Shown: one piece after another, positions 26,909-37,821 of the stretch
How positions within the stretch are numbered: the first letter of the stretch is position 1
Layout: the number at the start of each line of letters is the position of its first letter
Assembly (NCBI RefSeq): GCF_019929185.1
Contig: NZ_JAHZPC010000002.1
Location: 62,001 to 126,000, forward strand
Source of the DNA: Streptococcus parasanguinis
GTDB taxonomy: Bacteria > Bacillota > Bacilli > Lactobacillales > Streptococcaceae
Length of the DNA stretch: 64,000 nucleotides
Reading direction: 5' to 3'
Translations under genes and position numbers: made by a program
The notes under the pieces: generated by a model
Databases searched by the model: none
Told to the model about the DNA's origin: nothing
Seen by the model: only the letters and a program-made list of their open reading frames with translations

Positions 26909-28139
26909 AAAATTCTTCCAACTTCCACTTATTTTTCTCTGCGATATAGCCTTGAATGACCTCGACATCTTCTTCAAATTCGCGCTGGTCAATGATCGCG
27001 ACCGTCTCTAGGTCATGTGTCCGATAAGATTTTGAAAAGGGAACGCGAATAGTAAAAGGAACAAAGAGTTCTCTCAGTTTTTCTAGGAACAAAGCCTGCA
27101 GATCCTCTCGAGCTGTCTCAGAGCGAGCTGAAATCAGGCTAAAAGGTGTCTGGGTTGGGGTAAAGTCCGCTACTTTATCCGCTTTGTTGTAGAGGGTCAA
27201 GCGAGGAATCTCCAGCATATCTAAATCTTTCATGATAGAGAGCACGGTCTTTTCATGCTCTTCATGATTAGGATCAGAAGCATCGATGACATGGACCAAA
27301 AGATCCACATTCTTACTTTCCTCCAAAGTCGACTTAAAGCTCGATACCAACTCTGTTGGCAAGTCCTGAATAAAGCCAACCGTATCTGTCAGAGTTACTT
27401 GCAAATTCCCTGTTAGATGAATGCTCTTGGTTGTCGCATCCAAGGTCGCAAAGAGTTCATCTGCTTCGTACTGGGTCTTACTGGTCAAGGCATTCATAAT
27501 GGTTGACTTCCCTGCATTGGTGTAGCCAATCAAGCCAATCTTGAAGACAGGTGATTCCAAGCGTTTTTCACGAAGGGTTTCCCGGTTCTTTTCAACAGCC
27601 TTGAGCTGGCGCTCGATATCGGTGATTTGATTGCGAACGCTCCGACGATTCAACTCCAGCTGACTTTCCCCTGGACCACGAGAACCAATTCCCCCAGCCT
27701 GACGGCTGAGCATGATCCCTTGACCGACAAGACGTGGCAAGAGGTATTTGAGCTGGGCCAAGTGCACCTGCAACTTCCCTTCATGACTCCTAGCCCGCAT
27801 GGCAAAGATATCTAGAATCAGCTGCATCCGGTCAATGACCTTAACCCCAAGGATTTCTTCTAAATTGACATTTTGCCGAGGGGTCAGGCGATTATTGACC
27901 ACCACTGTCGTAATCTCATCTGCTTCGACCATCTGAGCAATTTCTTCTAATTTTCCTGAGCCGACAAAGGTCTTGGTGTCGTACTTCTCCCGCTTTTGTG
28001 TATAAGAGCCCCGGACATCTCCACCGGCTGTTTTAGCTAGACTGGCCAACTCCTCCATCGACATATCAAAATTGTCCATGCCTTGAAGTTCCACACCAAC
28101 CAAAAGGATGCGTTCTTGTTTCTTTTCTGTTTCAATCAT
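26892..28139 (-). CDS. hflX: Ribosome-associated GTPase HflX
   Basis: 415 residues. HflX binds 50S subunits and splits stalled or hibernating ribosomes. Visible are the Gly-rich N-domain segment [20 protein letters not shown], the G1 motif [14 protein letters not shown] (about 206-219), G3 [10 protein letters not shown] and G4 NKAD. It overlaps miaA by 8 nt, and AAGGAG lies upstream of the ATG. Confidence 0.96.
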   Translation of the reverse strand: MIETEKKQERILLVGVELQGMDNFDMSMEELASLAKTAGGDVRGSYTQKREKYDTKTFVGSGKLEEIAQMVEADEITTVVVNNRLTPRQNVNLEEILGVKVIDRMQLILDIFAMRARSHEGKLQVHLAQLKYLLPRLVGQGIMLSRQAGGIGSRGPGESQLELNRRSVRNQITDIERQLKAVEKNRETLREKRLESPVFKIGLIGYTNAGKSTIMNALTSKTQYEADELFATLDATTKSIHLTGNLQVTLTDTVGFIQDLPTELVSSFKSTLEESKNVDLLVHVIDASDPNHEEHEKTVLSIMKDLDMLEIPRLTLYNKADKVADFTPTQTPFSLISARSETAREDLQALFLEKLRELFVPFTIRVPFSKSYRTHDLETVAIIDQREFEEDVEVIQGYIAEKNKWKLEEFYDGLR

Positions 28140-29019
28140 GCTCTAAAAACTCCTTTACATCTGCAAGAACCTGCTCCTTGAAGTGCGGGGCAGAAATGGC
28201 GTAAAATTTTACTTCCATTCGATTTCGAAACCAGGTCAGCTGCCGTTTGGCAAAGCGCCGCGTATTGCGCTTGAGGATCTCACTGGCTTCCTCAAGGTTC
28301 TGCTCTCCCTTAAAGTAAGGAAAGAGTTCCTTGTAACCAATCCCTTTAGCTGCCTGAGCCTCCGGATGGTCATCATAGAGCCACCGAGCTTCATCCAGCA
28401 AGCCCTCCTCTAGCATGCGATCTACTCGGCGATTGATGCGATCATAGATCAAGGACCGGTCATCATCTAGACAGATGAGATAGGGTTCATAATCGGTTTC
28501 TTCGTTTGTGAGGTCCTGCCCAAAATGCGCAATTTCAAGAGCCCGCATGGCCCGACGGCGATTGAGCTGAGGAATCACAAGTCCTTGCTCCGCTACCCTT
28601 TGGTACAAGTCTTCGTCCGACAGCACGTCCAATTGACCACGATAGGCCAAAATCTCTTCATGAGGAACTTCACCACCTAGATGATAACCTTCGAGCAGAC
28701 TTTGGATGTAAAGACCCGTCCCACCTGCAATGATAGGAAGCTTGCCTCGAGCTGTGATATCCTCAATCGCTGTCTTAGCTTCTCTTACAAAATCAAAAGC
28801 CGAGTAAGACTCGGTCACCTCCCGCACATCGATCAAATGATGGGGAGCTGCTGCTTGCTCTTCTGGTGTCGCCTTGGCTGTTCCAATATCTAGCTTGCGA
28901 TAGACTTGTTGACTATCGCCACTGATAATTTCACCATTGAGGGCTTGCGCTAAATCGATCGCAAGAGCAGTTTTTCCAACAGCAGTCGGTCCCACAATCA
29001 CAATTATCTTGGTTTTCAT
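28132..29019 (-). CDS. miaA: tRNA dimethylallyltransferase
   Basis: 295 residues from the ATG at 29019, which has AAGGA 6 nt upstream; the in-frame TTG at 29034 is not needed. MiaA adds a dimethylallyl group to A37 of tRNAs reading UNN codons. Motifs: [16 protein letters not shown] (P-loop), [28 protein letters not shown] and RRAMRALEI. It is the first gene of a seven-gene operon running to 23462. Confidence 0.96.
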   Translation of the reverse strand: MKTKIIVIVGPTAVGKTALAIDLAQALNGEIISGDSQQVYRKLDIGTAKATPEEQAAAPHHLIDVREVTESYSAFDFVREAKTAIEDITARGKLPIIAGGTGLYIQSLLEGYHLGGEVPHEEILAYRGQLDVLSDEDLYQRVAEQGLVIPQLNRRRAMRALEIAHFGQDLTNEETDYEPYLICLDDDRSLIYDRINRRVDRMLEEGLLDEARWLYDDHPEAQAAKGIGYKELFPYFKGEQNLEEASEILKRNTRRFAKRQLTWFRNRMEVKFYAISAPHFKEQVLADVKEFLEHD

Positions 29020-29059
29020 CGTTTTTCCTTGCAAAATTCACGTTTTTTCGTTACCATAT

Positions 29060-29068
29060 ATTATAACA
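29060..29068 (-). promoter_or_regulatory. miaA operon extended -10 promoter
   Basis: TGTTATAAT on the minus strand, 41 nt before the miaA ATG. Confidence 0.65.
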
Positions 29069-29102
29069 TAAATATTTAAAGTTCAGAAAAGGAGAAATTC
29101 TC

Positions 29103-29273
29103 ATGGCTAAAGGATTTGGTAAAGGTTTTGTTACTGGTGTTGCTGGTACAGTTGCTGCTGTCGCAGGTGCAGTTTACACATTCAAGAAAAAAGTAATCGA
29201 ACCAGAAGAACAAAAAGCAGCTTTCATCGAAGAAAACCGCAAAAAAGCAGCACGTCGCCGTGTCTCACACTAA
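29103..29273 (+). CDS. DUF3042 family small protein
   Basis: 56 residues. It begins MAKGFGKGFVTGVAGTVAAVAG, a Gly/Ala-rich hydrophobic segment that may be membrane-associated, and continues with a charged helix ending KKAARRRVSH. This matches the DUF3042 family as I know it, which is widespread next to miaA in lactic bacteria. AGGAG lies 8 nt before the ATG and a strong terminator follows. It is divergent from miaA. Function is unknown. Confidence 0.88.
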   Translation: MAKGFGKGFVTGVAGTVAAVAGAVYTFKKKVIEPEEQKAAFIEENRKKAARRRVSH

Positions 29274-29279
29274 TCATTC

Positions 29280-29310
29280 AAAAAGCTCCGGGCAACCGGA
29301 GCTTTTTTTG
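29280..29310 (+). terminator. Terminator of the DUF3042 gene
   Basis: AAAGCTCCGG/CCGGAGCTTT stem with GCAA loop and seven T. Confidence 0.92.
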
Positions 29311-29431
29311 CTGAAGAAAAAGTCCATTTTGGAAAATTTTCTTTTACTGGTAGGGTTTGTCACGATATGCTAACACAAGTAATGCTAAAAGAATTAGAAT
29401 GATATATATTATGTTTATTCAAACATATACT

Positions 29432-29569
29432 GAAACTTTCCGCCGTGAGAAAAGTGCTAGAAACACTTTTGTTTCTAGCACTCGGGAGTTTTGAAACTTT
29501 AGGTTCAAAACTAAGTCATGGAACTTCTTCGAAGTTCGCTGACGTCCGTACTTACCTAAGTAAAGTTTC
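29432..29569. repeat. Family 1 repeat, copy C
   Basis: 138 bp, ends GAAACTTTCCGCCGTGAG and CTAAGTAAAGTTTC. The first stem reads GTGCTAGAAACA/TGTTTCTAGCAC, differing from copy B on both arms so that pairing is kept. It lies between the convergent DUF3042 and DUF4298 genes; the rest of that 357-bp gap is two terminators and AT-rich sequence. Confidence 0.88.
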
Positions 29570-29588
29570 TATGATGACGTTTGTCTTC

Positions 29589-29625
29589 AATCTAAAAGCC
29601 CCGGGAAACCGGAGCTTTTAGATTG
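29589..29625 (-). terminator. Terminator of the rexB-rexA-DUF4298 operon
   Basis: Long stem CTAAAAGCnCCGG/CCGGnGCTTTTAG with a 4-nt loop, 6 nt after the DUF4298 stop codon. It lacks a long pure T-run, but the T-rich arm may serve in either direction. Confidence 0.65.
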
Positions 29626-29630
29626 AAATT

Positions 29631-29948
29631 TCACCGTTCTTTGATCATTTTCGTTGCGATCTCCAAGAGCTCCACTCCCATCTGAAAATGCTCGTCTAAC
29701 AAATCATAGACGGCATCTTCGGACAAGACACCACAAGGAAGATCTTCTGGAAAGTCAGCCTGATTGGACAAGTCCAAGTCATCAAAATAAGCCTGACTAC
29801 TATAATAATCGCGCAGTTGGATATAGCTTTCTTGATGCTCTCTTAGCTGATCCACTGCTTTTTTTGTTTCTTCCAAAGTCTTGGCATAGTCATTCAAATA
29901 GCCTTCCATTCGTTGGATCCGTTCGATGTTTTTCTGTGCAATTGCCAT
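29631..29948 (-). CDS. DUF4298 family protein
   Basis: 105 residues, mostly helical: RIQRMEGYLNDYAKTLEETKKAVDQL is a probable coiled coil, followed by YSSQAYFDDLDL and an acidic segment LPCGVLSEDAVYDLLDEH. It fits DUF4298, a small streptococcal family of unknown function. It starts 3 nt after rexA, so it is part of the rexBA operon. Confidence 0.85.
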   Translation of the reverse strand: MAIAQKNIERIQRMEGYLNDYAKTLEETKKAVDQLREHQESYIQLRDYYSSQAYFDDLDLSNQADFPEDLPCGVLSEDAVYDLLDEHFQMGVELLEIATKMIKER

Positions 29949-29951
29949 GAT

Positions 29952-32900
29952 TTACTCCACTTTCACCACTTCTAGATGGGGGCCACCTAGAAGCACCAGA
30001 TATTTTTCAACGTGCTCTTGGCCATAGGAACGGCGAAGAGCTTCTGCATAGAGATCGAGCTGATCCCGGTAGCGTTCGACCAATTGACTGGGGACCTTGT
30101 AGTGATCCGTCTTATAATCAAAGAGCAGGATCCGGTCTTCTAGCACCACGTAACCATCCAAGATCCCCCTCACGACAAAGTCCTCTCCACTGGCTGGATC
30201 TTTCTTCAGCATGGCAAAGGGAGCTTCGCGCCGGACTCGAGAAGCTTCTTTTTGAAGCAAGGTCCCCAAAGGCGTCTCATAGAAAGCAAGGATGGCCTCT
30301 AGCTTGATACGGGCTTTGACCGCTGGCTCCGCTTGAACTTGCTCCAAAGCCTGACGAAGTGTGTCTAGGGTGATCTTATCTTCAAGAGGCATGCGCTGCA
30401 TGAGTTCATGGACAGCACTACCGACCTGGGCTCCTGTCACGGCTTTTTCTTGCCCAAAAGTTGGAAGCTCAAAGTCAGGCGAAACAAGTTTTGCATCCAT
30501 GATCTGGACGCCATTGGCATCCATGACTGGCTCGTAGAATTTCTTGATCTGACTTGGTGTACGGACACTTGGCAAATGAATGGCCGGAGCATAGAGCTGA
30601 TTGAGACGATCAACATTTTCCAAGATATCCAAGGCCCGACGAATATCCTCTGACTGACGGACATCCTTGAGCTGATCAAGGCTGGAATCCTTCTCCTCCT
30701 CTAGTTGCTCCAGCTGGTCTGGTGCCAGGTCTTCATCTGTCACAAAACGTGTGTCATAGGCCAGGGTATTCTTGGTAAACACATCTTGAATAGCAAAGAG
30801 CCAGTCCTGATAAGAGGTCCATTCTTTTCGTTTTTCCGGATCCAATTTGCCATTGCGACTAGTCCCCCAATCGGTATCACGCAGTTTGTCCTCTCGGCCT
30901 TTTCCGACCAGATAGAGCTTGAGCTCAGCCCGTGTCATAGCGACATAAAGAAGACGCATCTGCTCCGAAATCGTGGCCAATTTTGTTTCTTCCACATTTC
31001 GTTGGTAGCAAGGCGTTTCGATCTGCAGACGAATAGTCTCTGGAGCAACTGGATTCTCTGTCTCAACCGGCAGGTTCGCAACATATTTAAAGCCAATCCC
31101 CTTTTGACGACTGAGGATAATAGGCCCCGATTGATCCTTACGGTTGAAGACCTTGTCCATATTGAGAATAAAGACATACTTGAATTCCAGCCCCTTGCTC
31201 TTATGGACGGTCATGAGCTGGACGGCATCTTTTGGTGCTGCAAGAGGGACGCTGGCCAAATCGTGTTCATTTTCGATCACCTTGTCGATCATGGCATTGA
31301 AGCGCGACAAGCCCTTAAAGCTGGCTTTTTCATAATCATTGGCCCGAAGCGTCAAGGCATAGAGATTGGCCTGGCGCTGGGCCCCATTTGGAAGGGCGCC
31401 GACATAGTCATAGTAATAGCGATCCTCATAGATTTTCCACAGCAAATCATAGAGCGAATGGGTCTTGGCAGCAGCTCTCCAAGTAGATAAAACCTTGAGG
31501 AAGTTCTCGATTTTAGCTGAGAGCTTGGCATCAATCAGATTTGCATGCTCTGCAGTCTTTTCAAGGGCTAACTGGACCTTGTGGTAGAAGGCCACTTGCT
31601 TTTGCTCTGGAAGGGTCTGCAAGGAAATCCGTGCCAATTCATCTTCATCAAAGTCAAACATGGGTGATTTCATGAGAGCAACCAAGGGATAATCATGCAA
31701 GGGATTGTTAATGGTCCGCAAGGTATCCAACATGACCATCACTTCCAGTGACTCAAGATAATGCGCCTGTCCGCTATCTGCCACAATCGGAATCTGGTAC
31801 TGGTCAAAAGCTTCCAGAATCGCATCATTTCGCGTTCGAGTCGCAGTCAAGAGCGTGATCTCTTTAAAGGGCACTTTTTCTACCCGATGGAGACGTAAAA
31901 TTTCTTTGATGACCAGGAGAATTTCTCCCTTGGAAATCGTCTCTACTCCAAGAGGAGCTTCCTCGTCTTCGGTCTTTTCTTCCTGGTCTTGGGAGCCATC
32001 ATAAAGCAAAAATTCTGCCCGATGTTGTGGCAAGGCCATCCGCTGCTTGTCGCTTCCTGCGACCAGATAGTGGGTTTGATTGTAGTCAATCTCGCCCACC
32101 TCTTCGTCCATCAAATGGCGAAAGACATCATTGGTCGCGTCCAATACTTCCACATGACTCCGGAAATTTTCCTTGAGGAGGATCAACCGCCCTTTCGCCC
32201 CTTCTTCTTGATAAGCCTTAAATTTATCATTGAAAATCTGTGGATCTGCCTGACGGAAGCGGTAAATCGATTGCTTGATATCCCCCACCATGAAGCGATT
32301 GTAGCCATTTGACAACAAGTCCAACATCCGCTCTTGGGTGTGGTTGGTATCCTGGTACTCATCGACCATGACCTCATGATAACGCTCTTGAAAGGCTTGT
32401 CTCACCTCTGGGAATTGCTCTAAAATTTGAATCGCAAAATGACTGATATCCCCAAATTCATAAGCTTTTTCTTGGATTTTTCGCTCCAGATAAGCGCGAG
32501 CAAAGTCTCTGATAAAGTCCCGCAGCAAGGAGAGCATGGGGCCTTCTTCTTGGTGGAAGGTTTGTTGAAATTCCAGCTGATAGAGCTGATTTTCCAAGTC
32601 TCTAAGGCGATTGATATGAATGTTCTTATCCTGGTTATAAGCCGTGACTAAGTCTTTCAACTCTTCTTTTCGGGCTCTATTGGTCAAGGCTCCCCCATTT
32701 GAAGCCCGACTAATCGCCACGACCGCCTTTAGGACAGAGGTCACTTGCTCTTTATTGGTGCGCCCCGTCAGGCTTCCAATCTGATCGAGCACCTCTTCTA
32801 CAGCTTCCAAATATTTGGCCTTGCCAAATGCTTGGCCTTCATTGGACAAATGAAAGGCAAAAAAGCTTTCTGCCTCATAAAGGGCCTGCTGGATGCTCTC

Positions 32901-33617
32901 CATCAGATCACTTTCAACCTGGTCAAAATCGGTCTCCTCATAGCCTTTTAGGAAATGCTCCTCCAGCCATTTCTCCGGATCGCTGGTCGACTGAAGAAAG
33001 TCATAGATCTGGTAGACCTGTTCTTTAAACAAGGTCAAATTTTTGCGCTGCCCCGTGAAATTCTTGACCATCTGCACAAAGGCTTCTTGGTTTTCCCCCT
33101 GGTAATAGCGGTCAAAAACAGCTTGAAAGACTTCATTTTGTAAGAGGCGTTGCTCACTAGCGTTTTGTAAAATGCGAAACTGAGGCGCCAACCCAAGCAA
33201 ATAGCCATAGCGCGTTAGGACCTTTTGGGTAAAGGAGTCCATGGTTCCGATATCGCTGGTGGCGACATCTGCGATTTGACGGGCCAGGTGTTGCTTGAGC
33301 TCTGGGTCATCGCTCGCTTGCAGGGCTTTTCCAAGTTCACTTTCCAAACGCTCCTTGAGCTCCCCTGCTGCCTTGACTGTAAAGGTCGAGATAAAGAGCT
33401 CCTTAATAGAAATGCCTCGCTGGATCTGATCCAGTATCCGCTGCACCATGACAAAGGTCTTCCCTGAACCAGCAGAGGCCGACACCAATATATTGGTCCC
33501 CGAACTATAGATGGCATCAATCTGTTCTGGCGTCCGCTTTTGCTCTTTGGTAGAAGCTGCCTCTTGGGCCTGAAGGGCCTTGATTTCTTCTCTTGTCAAA
33601 AATGCTTGTTTGATCAT
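29952..33617 (-). CDS. rexA: ATP-dependent helicase/nuclease subunit A (AddA-type)
   Basis: 1221 residues from the ATG at 33617, which overlaps the rexB stop (ATGA) and has AAGGAGG 10 nt upstream. RexAB resects double-strand breaks for RecA-dependent repair. UvrD-type helicase motifs include [20 protein letters not shown] (Walker A, about 42-61), [19 protein letters not shown] and LLYVAMTRA. The C-terminal RecB-like nuclease motif is [11 protein letters not shown] (about 1165). Length and order match RexA. Confidence 0.97.
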   Translation of the reverse strand: MIKQAFLTREEIKALQAQEAASTKEQKRTPEQIDAIYSSGTNILVSASAGSGKTFVMVQRILDQIQRGISIKELFISTFTVKAAGELKERLESELGKALQASDDPELKQHLARQIADVATSDIGTMDSFTQKVLTRYGYLLGLAPQFRILQNASEQRLLQNEVFQAVFDRYYQGENQEAFVQMVKNFTGQRKNLTLFKEQVYQIYDFLQSTSDPEKWLEEHFLKGYEETDFDQVESDLMESIQQALYEAESFFAFHLSNEGQAFGKAKYLEAVEEVLDQIGSLTGRTNKEQVTSVLKAVVAISRASNGGALTNRARKEELKDLVTAYNQDKNIHINRLRDLENQLYQLEFQQTFHQEEGPMLSLLRDFIRDFARAYLERKIQEKAYEFGDISHFAIQILEQFPEVRQAFQERYHEVMVDEYQDTNHTQERMLDLLSNGYNRFMVGDIKQSIYRFRQADPQIFNDKFKAYQEEGAKGRLILLKENFRSHVEVLDATNDVFRHLMDEEVGEIDYNQTHYLVAGSDKQRMALPQHRAEFLLYDGSQDQEEKTEDEEAPLGVETISKGEILLVIKEILRLHRVEKVPFKEITLLTATRTRNDAILEAFDQYQIPIVADSGQAHYLESLEVMVMLDTLRTINNPLHDYPLVALMKSPMFDFDEDELARISLQTLPEQKQVAFYHKVQLALEKTAEHANLIDAKLSAKIENFLKVLSTWRAAAKTHSLYDLLWKIYEDRYYYDYVGALPNGAQRQANLYALTLRANDYEKASFKGLSRFNAMIDKVIENEHDLASVPLAAPKDAVQLMTVHKSKGLEFKYVFILNMDKVFNRKDQSGPIILSRQKGIGFKYVANLPVETENPVAPETIRLQIETPCYQRNVEETKLATISEQMRLLYVAMTRAELKLYLVGKGREDKLRDTDWGTSRNGKLDPEKRKEWTSYQDWLFAIQDVFTKNTLAYDTRFVTDEDLAPDQLEQLEEEKDSSLDQLKDVRQSEDIRRALDILENVDRLNQLYAPAIHLPSVRTPSQIKKFYEPVMDANGVQIMDAKLVSPDFELPTFGQEKAVTGAQVGSAVHELMQRMPLEDKITLDTLRQALEQVQAEPAVKARIKLEAILAFYETPLGTLLQKEASRVRREAPFAMLKKDPASGEDFVVRGILDGYVVLEDRILLFDYKTDHYKVPSQLVERYRDQLDLYAEALRRSYGQEHVEKYLVLLGGPHLEVVKVE

Positions 33618-36600
33618 TTGTTCAAGACCTCCTTCATCTTCTCGATCCAAGCGGCTTTCACCTTTTCACCGCGTATTCCTTTTTGGTCTAGTTTGGTCAA
33701 GAACCGTGCCTGACCCAGGTGACGATCCGCTTCAAATCCCGTAATGGATTTAAACTGCTCCACGAATGGTGCGATATTGCGCCCATTTTCACTATAGGGA
33801 TTGATGGCAAATTGTCCCTTGAGAATCCCTTCTGCTGCTGTTTTATAGAGATAAGCGTTGTACAAGAGGAGCAAGTCCAGTTCTTCCTTACTCAGCATCA
33901 TGGCCTTGTTCTTATCATAAGCCTCGCCTAGATAAGGTGCCTGTTCTGCCATAAAGAGCCCCTTGTACTGTTGACTTTTCATGGTTTGGTTGATGGCATC
34001 CTCTACTGTCTTGGTCTTTTTCAGATCCACTATGGGATCTCCCATTTCCAAATACATGGCTCCAAAAATCCCCTGCTCCTCTTGGTATTCCTTCAAATCC
34101 TGAATGGCAGAGAGATAGGTCGGCAATTGAGAATTCAGTCCATTAAAGAACTTATCATAGTGAAATTGCGTCAGACTAGACTTATAGTCCACGACTCCGA
34201 GGGCTCCCCGATCCCTCAATTTATCAATGCGGTCCACCTTGCCTCGTAGCTGTAAGAGCCTGCCATCGGACAATAGATAAGAGGTATGGGCGCTTCCGCC
34301 AAAGAGGGTCTCCTCACCGATGGTCTCGATGCCATTCTGCTGGGCGAGGACACGCCCCGTTGTTTTCGCGGTATCAAGAAGCAAGTTGCGAACAAACTCG
34401 GTCTCTCCATTTTCTCCATACAATTGCTGGAACTCCGCTTCTTGGCTGGTTTCTCGAATCGCTTCGTTTAAACGCTGATCAAACGCTTGATCGGAGCTAT
34501 CTTTTAAGACTCTTTCAAAGATTCGGTGCAGGAAATTCCCATGACTGCGGGCGTCTGGCCGGATGGTTTCATCCTCTTGTAAGCCCAAGACATAGCGCAG
34601 ATAAAAAGCATACTGGTGCTTGTAGTATTCATTCAAGGCAGAAGCGGATAATGTCAAGGCTTTTCCTTTAGGATAGAGTGCTTGAAGCGTATCCGACTGA
34701 AGCTGACGGCTCTTTAATTCCGTTGAAATCTGAGGAATCTGGATGCCTTCAGCGGCTAATTTTTTGCGCAAGACCCGTACCGCCACACCCCAAAAGCTAG
34801 CTTCTTCAGGAGACAGCTCACTAGTGATCTCTTCTTGATAGAGTTCGATCACGCGCGCTAAAAGGGCTCGATAGGTCCCGATATCATCACTCGAAGCTTG
34901 GGCTTGTTTGGTCGTCCATTCGATGGCAATGGGCTCCTTGGCCAATTCGACAAGGTAAGGAGAGACACTATCTTCCATTTCATTGACCAAGCTAGGAGCC
35001 GATAGAACTAGTTGGGTGGTCGCCGCATTGAGGAGCGAAACTGCCACAAAGCGATTTTTCTTGAGATTTTCACTGGTCACCACCTGGAGCTCTGCTCCTT
35101 CTTGGGTAGCCTCATTCAACTGCTGGCGCTCTTCTTCACTGAGCAGAGAGGTGTTTTGAGCGATCTTTGGAAAACGCTCCTGGGTCAGCCCGATCGCATA
35201 GACATAAGGCGCTGTCAAGGGTTCAATCAAGTCATAGGACTGAACCGTCACCACATCGACCGTAGCAGGAATTGTCCGGTATTGAGACAATTGCATCCCC
35301 GATAAGAGGAGAGCTAGAAAGTCATCAACTGTCAGCTCTTGGTCCTCAAAGACCACGTTCAACTCCTCTAAGACATGGAGAAAGGCCTTCCAGACCTGGT
35401 CATAGCGCTCCTGCTCCTCCAAGGCTAGATCCTTGATCAAAGCTTGGAGATTCTGAGAAAGTTGGGCCTCTTGCAGAAACTCTGTAAAGGCGGTTAAGAG
35501 ATGAGTCACCTTTTGTTTGCGCTGTGAAAAGAAAGGAACTAGAGGTTCGACGACGCGTTCCCGGAGAGTATTGAGCTCTTCCAGATTAAACTTGCCCTGA
35601 CGATTGCCAGTAAAAGGCTTGTGAAATTTTTTAGCACCCTTTACTTCCGCAAAGCGAAGGTATTGCTCAAAAGCATCGACTTCCTCTTGCGTCAGATCAC
35701 TATACAGACCCGTTTTCAACAGATTGATGACGTCTTCCGTCTGGTAATTGAACTGCTTGATCCGACCTAATGATTCAATGACCTGAATCAAGGGATGGTG
35801 GACCATGGCCTCACTTCGTCCCAAGTAAAAGGGAATCTGATACTGGTCAAAAATGGTCTTGAGCTGTAGTTGATAAGCTTCTACATCGCCTAACAAGACC
35901 CGAATATCCCGATAGCGGGCCCCATCATGAAGACGCTGACGGATGGATTTGGCGACAAATTCCAACTCTTCTTTTTGCGTGTTGGTTTGCCAGAGTTGGA
36001 CAGCTGTTCGATCTTGGTCCTCCAGCTCATTTTCCACTTGTGAAAAATCGTAGCGCGCTTCTAACATGCGGGTAATGCGACTAAAGGAGTCTTCGATCGC
36101 TTGCCCACAATACTGAGGCTGTACCTCAAAAGTCTTTGCCAGTTGGAGGAGAAAGTCAACACTGGCTTGGTAAAGATTTCCCTCTCTAAAGCTTGCCCGA
36201 TAGGCTTTTTCACTGGCATAGACTCCGATGACAATCTCCACTCCTTTTCGGTGAAGGAGACTGATCAAGGCCTCTTCTTCCGCAGAAAAACGCGTGAAGC
36301 CATCGACGACGATCGCTACATCCTTTAATTGCTCTTCCAGCTGCCCTTCTTCGACCTGATTGAGGAAAAAGGCAATCTTGGACTGGGATTCATACCGGTG
36401 CTTGACCAGCATCTCAGAGACCGCTTCAAAAATCGCCAAGAGGTCCTCTCTTTTTTCAGCTTCCTCGAGCAACTCTAAATCTGTAAAATCCATCTGAGCT
36501 GTCTGCAATTCATGATAGAGCTGGACCAGTTGCTGGATAAACTGAGGATCCTTGCGCAGGGCCCCGTAAACTTTAAGATCCTGCTCCTTCATCTGGGAAA

Positions 36601-36880
36601 GAGCTTTAAAAAATAACATGCCGAGACCGATATCATCCAAGGGTTGCTCCTCAAAGACCTGATTCAGGATGAAATAACGAGCCATTTGGGCAAAGCGCGT
36701 GACGGTAATGGCAAAAGAAGCCTGACCTTCTAAATAGGACAAGACCTTGGCTTCTTTTTCAAAGGAAAGAGAGTTGGGCGCAATGTAAAACACACGCTTG
36801 CCCTGTTCTACTATCCCTACGGCTTCTTGTGTCAGGACCTGGGTCAAGGGGGTCCGAACATCCGTATAGAGTAATTTCAT
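33614..36880 (-). CDS. rexB: ATP-dependent nuclease subunit B (RexB)
   Basis: 1088 residues. Partner of RexA. A C-terminal nuclease motif [20 protein letters not shown] lies near residue 905. No Walker A is seen at the N-terminus, which reads [19 protein letters not shown] where Bacillus AddB has a P-loop, and there is only one evident Cys, so the AddB four-Cys iron-sulfur cluster is absent. This fits the RexB subtype. It has an extended -10 promoter, AAAGGAG before the ATG, and is first in the operon rexB-rexA-DUF4298. Confidence 0.95.
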   Translation of the reverse strand: MKLLYTDVRTPLTQVLTQEAVGIVEQGKRVFYIAPNSLSFEKEAKVLSYLEGQASFAITVTRFAQMARYFILNQVFEEQPLDDIGLGMLFFKALSQMKEQDLKVYGALRKDPQFIQQLVQLYHELQTAQMDFTDLELLEEAEKREDLLAIFEAVSEMLVKHRYESQSKIAFFLNQVEEGQLEEQLKDVAIVVDGFTRFSAEEEALISLLHRKGVEIVIGVYASEKAYRASFREGNLYQASVDFLLQLAKTFEVQPQYCGQAIEDSFSRITRMLEARYDFSQVENELEDQDRTAVQLWQTNTQKEELEFVAKSIRQRLHDGARYRDIRVLLGDVEAYQLQLKTIFDQYQIPFYLGRSEAMVHHPLIQVIESLGRIKQFNYQTEDVINLLKTGLYSDLTQEEVDAFEQYLRFAEVKGAKKFHKPFTGNRQGKFNLEELNTLRERVVEPLVPFFSQRKQKVTHLLTAFTEFLQEAQLSQNLQALIKDLALEEQERYDQVWKAFLHVLEELNVVFEDQELTVDDFLALLLSGMQLSQYRTIPATVDVVTVQSYDLIEPLTAPYVYAIGLTQERFPKIAQNTSLLSEEERQQLNEATQEGAELQVVTSENLKKNRFVAVSLLNAATTQLVLSAPSLVNEMEDSVSPYLVELAKEPIAIEWTTKQAQASSDDIGTYRALLARVIELYQEEITSELSPEEASFWGVAVRVLRKKLAAEGIQIPQISTELKSRQLQSDTLQALYPKGKALTLSASALNEYYKHQYAFYLRYVLGLQEDETIRPDARSHGNFLHRIFERVLKDSSDQAFDQRLNEAIRETSQEAEFQQLYGENGETEFVRNLLLDTAKTTGRVLAQQNGIETIGEETLFGGSAHTSYLLSDGRLLQLRGKVDRIDKLRDRGALGVVDYKSSLTQFHYDKFFNGLNSQLPTYLSAIQDLKEYQEEQGIFGAMYLEMGDPIVDLKKTKTVEDAINQTMKSQQYKGLFMAEQAPYLGEAYDKNKAMMLSKEELDLLLLYNAYLYKTAAEGILKGQFAINPYSENGRNIAPFVEQFKSITGFEADRHLGQARFLTKLDQKGIRGEKVKAAWIEKMKEVLNK

Positions 36881-36928
36881 CCGATCCGTTCTCCTTTTGG
36901 CATTTTCTTGAGAGCTTGTTATCTTCTT

Positions 36929-36937
36929 ATTATATCA
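36929..36937 (-). promoter_or_regulatory. rexBA extended -10 promoter
   Basis: TGATATAAT on the minus strand, 49 nt before the rexB ATG. Confidence 0.6.
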
Positions 36938-36999
36938 TTTTCACAGGAGGGACTAAAGCAAGAAGTCATGCTCCTTTTGGCCCAATTCTAGGACATTTG

Positions 37000-37008
37000 T
37001 GCTACAAT
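37000..37008 (+). promoter_or_regulatory. Glutathione peroxidase gene extended -10 promoter
   Basis: TGCTACAAT, 31 nt before the ATG; no strong -35. Confidence 0.55.
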
Positions 37009-37039
37009 AAAAACTGAAGAGACAGAAAGGATACCACCT

Positions 37040-37522
37040 ATGACTAGCATTTATGATTTTTCTTTAGAAAACCAGAATGGGGAGGAAATTCCCCTTTCCC
37101 ACTACCAAGGTAAGGTTCTTATCGTGGTCAATACGGCGACAGGTTGTGGCCTAACCCCGCAATACCAAGGACTGCAAGATCTCTACCTACGCTACCAGGA
37201 AAAGGGGCTGGAAATCCTAGACATTCCCTGTAACCAATTCATGGGGCAGGCACCAGGAACGGCAGAAGAAATCAATAGCTTCTGCAGCCTCAACTACCAG
37301 ACCAGCTTCCCACGATTCGCTAAAGCCAAGGTTAATGGTAAAGAAGCCCTTCCTCTCTATGACTGGCTCAAAAGCCAAGCAGCTGGGCCACTGGGCAAAC
37401 GCATCGAATGGAACTTCGCAAAATTTGTCATCGACCGACAAGGCCAAGTCGTCCAACGCTTCTCCTCCAAAACAGAGCCAGCTGCCATGGAAGACTTGAT
37501 CCAAGAATTACTTGAGAAATAA
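37040..37522 (+). CDS. Glutathione peroxidase family protein (thiol peroxidase)
   Basis: 160 residues. NTATGCGLTPQY contains the peroxidatic Cys (about 36) in place of selenocysteine, and CNQF (about 65-70) with WNFAKFVID supplies the Gln and Trp/Asn of the catalytic tetrad. It reduces hydrogen and alkyl peroxides; bacterial Cys-type members usually use thioredoxin rather than glutathione. AAGGA precedes the ATG and a clear terminator follows. Convergent with the ABC exporter. Confidence 0.95.
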   Translation: MTSIYDFSLENQNGEEIPLSHYQGKVLIVVNTATGCGLTPQYQGLQDLYLRYQEKGLEILDIPCNQFMGQAPGTAEEINSFCSLNYQTSFPRFAKAKVNGKEALPLYDWLKSQAAGPLGKRIEWNFAKFVIDRQGQVVQRFSSKTEPAAMEDLIQELLEK

Positions 37523-37524
37523 GC

Positions 37525-37554
37525 AAAAAGCCTGAAAGTGAAGTCAGGCTTTTT
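37525..37554 (+). terminator. Terminator of the glutathione peroxidase gene
   Basis: AAAAAGCCTGA/TCAGGCTTTTT stem with an 8-nt loop, T-run in the 3' arm. Confidence 0.88.
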
Positions 37555-37578
37555 GATGAATGGCTATTTATTTTCGAG

Positions 37579-37760
37579 ACTTTCCGCTGTGAGAAAAGTG
37601 CCTGAAACAATAACGTTTCAGGCACTCAGGAATTTTGAGAGTAAAACAGTTTGGGAAACTGTTTTAGCCTGAGCCCAGAAATTAAAGAGCGAAGGGGCTC
37701 AATAATTAGTCATGGAACTTCTTCGAAGTTCGCTGACGTCCGTACTCACCTAAGGAAAGT
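37579..37760. repeat. Family 1 repeat, copy D (variant centre)
   Basis: 182 bp with the family's ends (ACTTTCCGCTGTGAG and CTCACCTAAGGAAAGT) and first stem (GTGCCTGAAAC/GTTTCAGGCAC). The usual second stem is replaced by about 70 bp carrying its own hairpins: AAAACAGTTT/AAACTGTTTT at 37643-37665 and GAGCCC/GGGGCTC. It lies between convergent genes; no coding sequence is seen. Confidence 0.85.
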
Positions 37761-37785
37761 TTCTAAGAAGTCATTATCCATAAGC

Positions 37786-37820
37786 CAAAAAAGCCTGAGC
37801 CAATGCTCAAGCTTTTTTTC
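37786..37820. terminator. Bidirectional terminator at the end of the ABC exporter operon
   Basis: AAGCCTGAGC/GCTCAAGCTT stem with one mismatch, loop CAAT, with six A on its left and seven T on its right, so a T-run follows on both strands. Confidence 0.8.
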
Positions 37821-37821
37821 T

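Noticed and set aside
30705-31490. Long plus-strand open frames antisense to rexA and rexB
   Set aside because: They are shadow frames of well-supported minus-strand genes with no ribosome site or domain.
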